Shown here piece after piece: positions 56,826-64,000 of a DNA stretch of 64,000 nt. Made by a program: the position numbers and the translations under genes. How positions within the stretch are numbered: the stretch's first letter is position 1; each line of letters starts with the position of its first letter. Below the pieces are notes generated by a model. The model was not told where the DNA came from and did not search any database. It saw nothing but the letters and a program-made list of their open reading frames with translations. Origin of the DNA: Staphylotrichum longicolle (taxonomy: Eukaryota; Ascomycota; Sordariomycetes; Sordariales; Chaetomiaceae); contig JAHCVI010000002.1 in assembly GCA_019096155.1 (NCBI GenBank), positions 4,588,001-4,652,000 on the forward strand. Reading direction: 5' to 3'.

Positions 56826-57365
56826 ATGCGCAAAAAAGCCGCTGCATCCTTGATAGCCGTCGCTAGCGCGCTAGCGGCCGCGGTACCAGGGGCAGGCAGG
56901 CAACAGAAGCCGCTCGGCCGCTTTAAGGAGCCGTCGAGTGTGACGGTGCAGTACCTGTCGTGTAAGGAGACGTACGGTGGCGGGTGGGAAACGTGTGGAG
57001 ACCAAGTGCGTCTTGCTGCTCGTTTGAGGAAGGCGTCAGGTTGCTGAACGTGCGCTAGAACAGCAGACTCTGTTATAACCCGGCGTTGGGGCACGTGAGT
57101 TGCCATGCCCGTTCTAGACAAGACTGGCCAATGCTGACCAGCACTGCAGTCATGTTGCGGAGCCGACAACAGCCACTGCGGCAAAGACACATGGTGCGCG
57201 CCAGTCGCCGGGATCTGTTGCTTATATGTGAGGGCTGGCGTTGCTCCTGACGAACATAACAGAGAATGCTGACCGAGAGTGCAGAGTGAGAACTTGGAAA
57301 CATGTGCAAGGAACGCAGGGTTTGAGTTGCCAGATGAAGAGACACTGGACAGCTGGGGATCTTAA
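56826..57365 (+). CDS. Small cysteine-rich secreted protein, four exons
   Basis: CDS = join(56826..57005, 57059..57094, 57150..57227, 57285..57365), 124 aa; every exon is a multiple of three and all three introns (53, 55 and 57 bp) are phase 0 with GT-AG ends and CTGAC/GCTGAAC-like branch sites. The N-terminus is a classic signal peptide (KKAASLIAVASALAAAVPG-type; basic start, Ala-rich core). The mature part has ten Cys: SCKETYGGGWETCGD, LCYNPALGH, SCCGADNSHCGKDTWCA, GICCLY and ENLETCARNAGFELPDEE, likely five disulfides. Size, secretion signal and Cys content fit effector-like or cell-wall-associated fungal proteins. I do not recognise a named family; function is unknown. Confidence 0.75.
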
Positions 57366-57534
57366 GAGGGATACAGCCCAAACGTCGACATTACCGAGGA
57401 TATGGCTAAAAATATCAACAGCCGTAGTGTAAAAGAGGGTCCGTTTTGGGTGGGGGGGGGGAGGCAGGGAGGAAGGTGGGGGTTGTTCGAAGGTTCGGTG
57501 TTGCGTTATGTGTAGTAAGCCTGCTATAATGCAC

Positions 57535-57680
57535 GTAACTCGTCAGAAAGCTGCAGAATCGTCTGATTCAGCTGTTTCTGATGTCATTATAGTTGGTCCT
57601 AGTGTTAATGGAGTATGGTTAGAGATAGTTATCGTGAGGTAGTAAAAGGCTATCGGCTGGCTAACGACTGAGGAGATCGA
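57535..57680 (+). other. Short sequence shared with 15.0 kb, possible transposase tail relic
   Basis: Around 57558-57605 the bases CGTCTGATTCAGCTGTTTCT and the following GGTCCTAGTGTT recur with few changes at about 15010-15060. In the same relative frame both read SDSA-x-x-D-x-IIVG. At 15 kb this lies just inside the pogo-like end, so it may be the acidic C-terminus of a transposase. No terminus is seen here. Confidence 0.35.
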
Positions 57681-58278
57681 TTCGCAAGTTTCTTTGATTT
57701 TCTTCGGAATTTTATCCCATGAGGGTGGCCATGTCGCGTGACCCCGAGACCGAAGCTTGTCACCATTGTTGTTTACGGCGCAGTAAGTTCCGTATTCGGC
57801 GGTGGATCTATTTACCATGGTCTCTCCATTCGTGGCAGCGGCTGCAGCCCGCGATGGACTTGAGGGAGCCAAAAGCGACCGCAGATAGCAGTAGGGCGTT
57901 TAGGTAGGTACGGTAACTGCGCAGACTCTTGAGTTGGCGAAAGGGTCGCACATGCTTATCACGACGGCTGGGCGTCTGTGCAGCTGGCTAGATGACCCTC
58001 GTGGATCTCAACGTCGCGGCGGGAGCGGCGATCATTCGCGAGGGCCTCGGCAAAAATGCGGTGGTCTAACTGATAGCCACCGCCTAGCTGGAACGGCCTT
58101 GCAACAATCTTAAAATGTGGCCTACGCCTGTCGGTTTGCGCCGCCGTTGTCGGTTGGTCTCCTCAAGACGCTTGACTAGTGCATGGTAGAAACGAGGAGA
58201 TAGACATACTCCGCTCCATGAAAAACGAAGATGGCAGAACCGAGCGATAATAAATTAAATGGCTAACTAACGTTAACG

Positions 58279-59242
58279 TTAAGTTGAGTAAACAGCGGTG
58301 TACTCCACCTCCATCATGCTGCCATAGCCATCCTTAGTCGCGCTGTTGGGTGCGCCAGGCCTACAATTCCCACATCAGCAGACCGAACCCCCAACTTACA
58401 AACAGATACTTACCAACCGCCTACAGCTAGGTTTAAGATAATAAACATAGGTGAGTGCGCCAGCGCCGCCCAGGTCTCTTCATCCCCGATGTCCACCCCC
58501 GTCACCTGGTGAAACACCTGTTGATCTATCAACCATACGAATTTCTCTCCTTGCCAGCCGCCCGCCCCGGTCCGATCAATCAGCAGCGTCCATGTGTGCC
58601 ACCCGTCATCCGCCAGCGTCACAGTGCCAACTCGGCCAGTCGGCTCATCACACGGGCCACCGCTCTTGCTGCCACAGTGCGCCACTCCGTACCCCGTAGG
58701 CGCGCCGTTGATCACCTCCATGATGTCGAGCTCGCCGCACAGCGGCCAAGGCGTGCCGTAGTGCACACTTTCCCCGAGCAACCAGAAGGCTGGCCATAGC
58801 CCTTGCTTGTTAGCCTGCGGGTTAGTGCCGAAGCGAATAGCAGCCTCGAACGTAGTCTTCTTGCTTGGTCGCGGGGTAAATGCTGCCTTCGATTCGATGC
58901 GGCCCGAGGTCCATTGTCCCGTCAACAGGTCTTTACGCGGCACGAATAGGAGGGTGCCGCTGCCGGAGATTTGCAAGCTTTGGTTGGATGCGGTATAGGT
59001 TTCGACTTCGTTATTGATATTTAGGAAGCTATGTGGTTGGCGTTAGTAAGGGTAGAAACAGACAAGAATAGCGGGGGAGGCGACCCTGTAATAATAGTCC
59101 ATACGTTTGGGTCAGGAGATGATCCCGAGCTTCCATCGAAGGAATCTGACCAGAGGAGGCGGTACTGATTGTACTCCGGGGGCGGGGCAGCGGACGCAAG
59201 TGACGAGAGCAGAGGCAATGAAGCAAAGGCATTGGTACGCAT
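58279..59242 (-). CDS. Secreted GH16 family beta-glucanase
   Basis: CDS = complement(join(58279..58360, 58414..59028, 59085..59242)), 284 aa; introns of 53 and 56 bp with consistent phases. GH16 enzymes hydrolyse or transfer beta-1,3(4)-glucans of cell walls. A signal peptide (MRTNAFASLPLLSSLASAAP) is followed by YRLLWSDSFDGSSGS, NEVETYTASNQS, QGLWPAFWLLGE, and the catalytic motif GELDIMEV (Glu152 nucleophile, Asp154, Glu157 acid/base). DGWHTWTLLIDRT and FIILNLAVGGWPGAPN complete the jelly roll. The last exon ends SMMEVEYTAVYST. No GPI-anchor signal is seen, so it is presumably released. Endo-1,3(4)-beta-glucanase is the likeliest activity. The first intron donor is GTCGCC, a weak but usable GT site. 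Confidence 0.9.
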
Positions 59243-60477
59243 GGCTCTGGTGAGTCCTAAGTCTCTTTGGTGCGAGATCAGATGGCACAGGCTTTAGCGA
59301 TGAAGGAGCGGAAGACCGTGGTTTTAACTGCGTGGAAATTGGCAAGAACCCGGCTTGCTAGAGAACGCATGGAGCTCTCATTTTGCCCAATGCTATGGGC
59401 CGGGGAAAAACGCGGCCGGGACACTGATTTTGTCTCTACTGATCGAGACGGAAGGATCTATTTGAATCTTTACAAAATCGAGCTTCCTTTTATCATTTCA
59501 GATGTGTGGAGGAAGATTCGGCCTTTCCAGCTGTATGTTCCAAGGAGTGGTTCTCTACAAGGCCTTGAAGTACTTGTATGAGGTCTCGCGTCATCATTCG
59601 TCATAGTGATCGACTGGCTACATGCAAATGTCATCAACTTCAACTCTCCCGTTCGCCAGTTCTGCAGATACTGCCCATGCCCCTCCTCTTTTGAGACGCT
59701 TGCGGGCCGTTCGAGTCAATGTTGCTCAGAGCCTCATAGCTGAGAGGGGACGACTCTACGGAGCTACCTGCTGGAGGTTGTTGACCATCGGGGACCTGTT
59801 CAGCGCGTAGTTCTCGTACTCGTTGCTGCCGTCGGTGCTCCGAGGCAGCCGCTCCAGCAACTTGGCACGTAACTCCGTCGGCAGTCACCGTAGTGGCTCA
59901 GCATAGCGCTCAGGTCTACGACCAGTTCGTGCTCCACCTGGGTTGCTCTAGCAGACGCGTTTGGGCGGGCCACTTGTGGTGGGGATGGCGTATAGACGGC
60001 CCTTATAGCGAAGACTGTCAACATCCCAGGCGGATGTGCTCCGCCATGCTCTCGTGAATGACAAGTGGATCGACAGGAAGAAGCTCGGCGAGCAACGGCT
60101 TAGACACCAAGAGAGTTGAGGCAACAGGTAACCTCTGGGGGCGCCATGATGTATTGACTGCGACTCAGAAAAGTTGCAATCACGAGCTGCACGCGTCTCT
60201 GATGAACCAAGGATTCACTACGCAGTCATTGCTTTGTACGGTGAATCAGGGGCCAACACAGTATAAACACGAATACGTTGCTGCAGAGAGCGGGTCTGGA
60301 TCGGGGGTTTGACTTCGTCGACGGCAAATCCCGGGCTCCAAGGGCTATATACGTCTCGTCGCAACGTGTGTTCGACACTGACTCAAATTGAGCGCAAGAT
60401 GCCTCCAATTCCAGGAGGGAAGACCACATCATCCTCCTTCCTGAGCAAAAGATCCTTGGTAGACTGATGAATAAGGC
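59243..60477. other. Intergenic with a possible coding scrap
   Basis: At about 59890-59765 the minus strand reads LPTELRAKLLERLPRSTDGS, then NEYENYALNRSPMVNNLQQV and a stop, which looks like a protein C-terminus, but no upstream body was assembled. Otherwise no gene is seen. Confidence 0.35.
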
Positions 60478-60479
60478 TA

Positions 60480-62340
60480 ACGTACTTGCATAACGAGTGG
60501 CCCACCATAACGAGTGGCCCACTTTCTCCCCTTCCACAACCTTACAACTTCATCACTAGATTTCTTCCACAACACAACATGGAATCTCTACCAAAAGAAA
60601 GTCGTATAATCCTTGCGCTTGAAGTTCTCAAAAAAGACCCTGAACTTTCCGTACGTAAGGTTGCAACCCTCTACGAGATCCCAAGAAGCTCGCTCCGTCA
60701 CCGACGCGCCGGAAAGCAACCACGACGCGAAATACCTGCCAACCTTCGGAAATTGACCGACTTGGAAGAAAAAGTCCTTCTTGAGAGGGTACTCGATCTT
60801 GACGCGCGAGGGTTTCAGCCCCGGCTATCTGACATTCGAGAAATGGCCGATCGTCTTCGTATGACACGCGACGCGTCACGCGTCGGACCACGATGGGCAA
60901 ATAACTTGTAGACCGACATCCCGAGGTTACGACACGTTTCAGACGCCGAATCGATTACCAAAGGACCCAATGCGAAGATCCCGATATAGTTAACGCGTGG
61001 TTTCGGCTCGTACGAAATATGATCGACAAGTACGCGATCCAAGAGGGGGACATTTACAATTTTGACGAGACTGGGTTCCAGATGGGCATCCTATCGGGCG
61101 CAAAGGTCGTGACAAGCTCTGAACGCCGTGGTCGGGCTCGTACGAAGCAGCCTGGCAATCGGGAATGGGTTACGGTGATCCAGGCTGTATGTGCGGATGG
61201 CTGGGTCGTGCCGCCGTACTTTGTCGTCAAGGGAAAAAAACCACCTCCTACCTTGGTACCAAGACAGCCGGTTCCAGCCCGAATGGAGAGTCTATACGAG
61301 CGAGAATGGCTGGACTATAAACGAGATTGGTCTCGACTGGTTAAAACACTTTGATCAGTGTACCAAGCGTCGTACGAAAGGGGTATATCGACTACTTATC
61401 CTCGACGGCTATGAAAGTCACCACTCGATCGACTTCGAAGATTTCTGCAAGGCCAACAATATCATTCCACTTTGCATGCCCCCCCATTCATCCCACTTTC
61501 TTCAGCCTCTCGATGTTGGGTGTTTTAGTCCGCTCAAGGTCTCGTATGGCAAGCAAATCGAGCAGATGATGCGGATGCAGATCACCCACATTACGAAGGA
61601 AGACTTCTTTGACGCGTTTGTCGAGGCATTCCACGCCTCTATTACGGCAAAGAATATACAGTCAGGCTTCAAAGCAGCTGGCCTCGTCCCTTTCGACCCC
61701 GAATCGGTAGTTTCCCGCCTCGATCCGAAGCCGATTACCCCATCTCCTCCGAACTCGCGTCCTGGGACAGCCTCATCTTGGGTCCCAAAGACCCCGTCCA
61801 ATGCGTATGAAGCGACTCAGAGCACTAGTACTCTCAAGCGCAAGATTGAAAACCATCAAGGAAGCTCTCCTACCCACATATTCGACATCATCGACTTGCA
61901 GGCGAAGAGCATCTCGAAATTGGCGCACGAGATGGTGTTGCTCCGCGCTGAGAACAAGGAGCTTCGTATGGCAAACGAGCGGCAAAGCAAGCGACGCAGG
62001 ACAAAGAAAACACGTTTACAGGACGGAGGATCACTTAGTTTGCAAGAGGCGACAATTTTGATAGCCGACCGGGGACTTGGTGGTCAGGATTGCGAGGAAA
62101 CGGCTGACAGTGGTGGTTGTATAACTGTGTGTGAGCCGCGCGTTCGGCTCTGTAGTAACTGCAAGAACCCCGGCCATAATGCGCGGACTTGTCAAGTAGT
62201 TGGGAGACCTCTGAAGAGAGCGACTACGAGTAGTTTCAATTGATTTGAGATATTGTGGCTGAATTAACTTATACAAAGTGACTGAGGTCGAACGAAAGTG
62301 GGCCACTCGTTATGGTGGGCCACTCGTTATGCAAGTACGT
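60480..62340 (+). mobile_element. Full-length Fot1/pogo DNA transposon, 1861 bp
   Basis: TA duplications at 60478-60479 and 62341-62342 flank inverted ends. Each end is ACGTACTTG, then two tandem 17-bp units CATAACGAGTGGCCCAC, then TTTC. The transposase inside is broken (separate entry). The element is almost identical to the truncated copy at 24976-26258 over its right 1.28 kb, so both are young. Confidence 0.96.
60579..62243 (+). pseudogene. Fot1/pogo transposase, two frameshifts
   Basis: The start at 60579 opens the N-terminal helix-turn-helix (LALEVLKKDPELSVRKVATL; YEIPRSSLRHRRAGK) and CENP-B-like DNA-binding part. At about 60905 one base is missing (stop at 60909-60911), after which the frame reads RHPEVTTRFRRRIDYQR. 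The DDE domain follows: YNFDETGFQMGI (first Asp), then a seven-A run at 61234-61240, one A longer than in the other copy, shifts the frame again. The rest is open to 62243: LLILDGYESHHSIDFEDFC (second Asp), PPHSSHFLQPLDVG (HSSH...PLD), a coiled segment RAENKELRMANERQSKRRR, and the C-terminal CSNCKNPGHNARTC CCHC knuckle. The enzyme would cut and paste at TA sites. This copy cannot encode it intact. Confidence 0.93.
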
Positions 62341-62693
62341 TATGCCGTTGATGGCTGAAATATCTCGCCGCTCCTTCCTAGGTGTTGTTGTTCACGCATT
62401 ACCTACGTATCAAATCCGTGTGCTGAATTATCAAGATCATCAGATCACATCGCTTGGGTCAAGTTTTCATCCAAATACAGTCTCCCAAGCGGTTCAATAG
62501 TGCGTAAGGTATGACGCCACCATGAGGTCGGGTGACGACACCCGCTTATAGTTCCATTAGATCATTTTGGAGGGACTCGATTCGGTCTCACCCGGAGGTC
62601 ACGCTTATTACAGCGTAACGAGTTGCCCAAGTAGGGACTCTTTAAGTTCTCTACAATTCTTCACTACGGCCCAGATCTCCTATCGCTCCCAAG

Positions 62694-63815
62694 ATGCCGA
62701 CATCTCTACTCACAGCTTGGGTCCCTCGTGTCCCATATGTCTTCGGAATGCTTTTCGCCAGCATTTGTGCATCAAAAAGCTCGAAAAAGACGCGCACGAG
62801 CAACCCCTTGCCAGCAGAGACGACCAGTCCGTTTTCGTTTTGTCCCTTTGGAAACCTCACTTTGGACCAACTTAAATCTTCCCCGGCATTCGACCCAGCC
62901 CCACACAACTACCCGACCGTGTCAATCACAGACACTGACCTCAACATCAGCTACAACCTGATGTATTGGGTCAACAGCTATGGAAACGTCATTCACTCCG
63001 GAGACACCATCTGGGGAACGCAAGACCAGGTCCACTGTGTTCTTCGCGGTGGGCAATCCAGCAAGCGTGGTTATGGTGTTGTAGGGAACGAGCAATCTTG
63101 CTGGCCAGGAGTTATTATCGAGTACCGATACAGCACACAGGCAATTCGGGACGCCCACAAAGACGGCTTTAATTTGGCCGTCAATGATTGGCTGTCTCTG
63201 GTTCCGTATCTGCAGTTTGTTGAGTACCCCATCAAGGACGCTCTTGAGGCCGACATCGTCACAATCATCGAAGACGGAAGCGGCTGCTACGTCGCCATGG
63301 ATTATTACTATGACCATAAGCAGCTCAACATCCAAAAATGCGATGTGAGAGATCCCCAGTACCCATATGCCTGCTACCGTCACGGGTTTGATCACATTCC
63401 GGGGCTTCAGCATGAACACCGGAGACCGGATCGGGACAAGTATGCCCGGTACAACTGCGATGCGGTCAAAGCCGTAGCACCCCGTGGAGAGACCTGTAAT
63501 GAAGAAGAAATGGACTCTTGCGCACACGCCGATTCCAAGTGCTGCGCATCTAAGGTCTCGCAGCTGGACAAGTCGCCAGAGGATCCGCTCCTCCAAACAT
63601 ATGAGAAGTACGACATCGACAGCATTATGCGCCACTCAGGGTCCGTGGGAGCAATTCAGGATGATGTTTTCCACGCCCAGTTTACCCTTGAACCGCTGTG
63701 GGTGCCGAAAATTCTTCCAGATCTCTACAACTGGTTTGTTGTGGAGGCGTTCTGGGGACTTTTAGGGACATTTTGGTTGTTTTGGGTATATCAGACGCCG
63801 AGACAAATTCTGTAA
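62694..63815 (+). CDS. Astacin-like (M12A) secreted protein lacking the catalytic Glu
   Basis: Intact 373-aa frame. The N-terminus has a hydrophobic signal-like segment (PRVPYVFGMLFASICAS). The astacin signature is recognisable as RHGFDHIPGLQHEHRRPDRD. His230, His234 and His240 (zinc ligands) and Gly237 are kept, but the residue after the first His, the general base Glu in HExxHxxGxxHE, is Gly231 (codon GGG at 63384-63386; one transition from GAG). The Met-turn is DIDSIMRHSG (Met312). Cys residues at 188-285 (GCYVAM, KCDVRD, YACYRH, TCNEEE, SKCCAS) suggest disulfides. A hydrophobic C-terminus (WFVVEAFWGLLGTFWLFWVY, about 346-365) may anchor the protein. An active astacin would cleave secreted proteins; this one probably cannot. 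It starts 354 bp right of the transposon. Confidence 0.8.
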   Translation: MPTSLLTAWVPRVPYVFGMLFASICASKSSKKTRTSNPLPAETTSPFSFCPFGNLTLDQLKSSPAFDPAPHNYPTVSITDTDLNISYNLMYWVNSYGNVIHSGDTIWGTQDQVHCVLRGGQSSKRGYGVVGNEQSCWPGVIIEYRYSTQAIRDAHKDGFNLAVNDWLSLVPYLQFVEYPIKDALEADIVTIIEDGSGCYVAMDYYYDHKQLNIQKCDVRDPQYPYACYRHGFDHIPGLQHEHRRPDRDKYARYNCDAVKAVAPRGETCNEEEMDSCAHADSKCCASKVSQLDKSPEDPLLQTYEKYDIDSIMRHSGSVGAIQDDVFHAQFTLEPLWVPKILPDLYNWFVVEAFWGLLGTFWLFWVYQTPRQIL

Positions 63816-64000
63816 TTGAAAAACTCTTGGAAGTTTTCTTTGTATGCCGGGGTCAGCAGTTGGCTGTAACATGGTGGGCTGCAGGATCGAACACACGAAA
63901 TGGGGTCGAGAACGGAAATAGGGACTAATCCTAACCCTGTGATGAAAACAAACAAAACATCGGGGGCATGAACTATTGTACCAGGCGACTCGAGAGATAA
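63816..64000. other. Right-edge flank
   Basis: 3' flank of the astacin-like gene. No further feature seen. Confidence 0.5.

Noticed and set aside
62922..63635. 237-codon minus-strand frame
   Set aside because: Shadow of the astacin-like gene, which has the zinc-binding and Met-turn motifs on the plus strand.
1..64000. tRNA or rRNA genes
   Set aside because: No A-box/B-box cloverleaf or conserved rRNA segment was recognised by eye; a covariance-model scan would be needed to exclude them.

Overview
The window is nuclear DNA from a filamentous ascomycete (Pezizomycotina, most like Sordariomycetes). Short GT-AG introns of about 50-125 bp with CTAAC/CTGAC-type branch sites interrupt most genes. 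The gene families are typically fungal: a Zn2Cys6 regulator, rhodopsin-domain membrane proteins, a DUF4748 protein, hybrid histidine kinases, and Fot1/pogo and Tad-type transposons. The species cannot be named from sequence alone.

Layout. 1-6.1 kb: a phosphoenolpyruvate synthase of bacterial type running off the left edge, a short-chain dehydrogenase relic, and an intact flavohemoglobin. 7.7-13 kb: a FluG/DUF3435-type relic, a broken rhodopsin-domain gene and an intact four-exon one. 14-16.1 kb: a histidine-kinase fragment, an iteron array ending in a transposon terminus, and a DUF4748 gene. 17.3-18.8 kb: a small membrane protein and a Mir1-type mitochondrial phosphate carrier. 19-36 kb is repeat-rich and decayed: broken beta-carbonic anhydrase, acyltransferase-3, two rhodopsin fragments, a truncated Fot1/pogo copy, a LINE 3' end, an unidentified decayed gene, a frameshifted hybrid histidine kinase, and three dispersed repeat families. 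37.3-40.1 kb: an intact Zn2Cys6 transcription factor. 41.5-53.3 kb: a broken PA-TM-RING gene, a broken ET79/aegerolysin-like gene, an intact small RING-H2 protein, a Mn-type cation-diffusion transporter, an unknown 300-aa protein, and a SidF/SidL-type siderophore acyltransferase with one in-frame stop. 53.9-64 kb: a 188-bp foldback MITE, a four-exon cysteine-rich secreted protein, a GH16 glucanase, a full-length Fot1/pogo element with decayed transposase, and an astacin-like protein whose catalytic Glu is replaced by Gly.

The genes do not form one pathway. Intact housekeeping or accessory genes (phosphate carrier, flavohemoglobin, CDF transporter, GH16, regulator) alternate with decaying ones, as in a transposon-rich accessory region. 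Many broken genes differ from a readable form by one base or one stop codon, so genuine decay and assembly error must be separated with reads. The most unusual signal is a set of 17-bp iterons next to the ACGT termini of Fot1/pogo-like elements. They occur once, twice or about ten times at four loci and link the full element, its truncated copy, the MITE and the 15.1-kb satellite.
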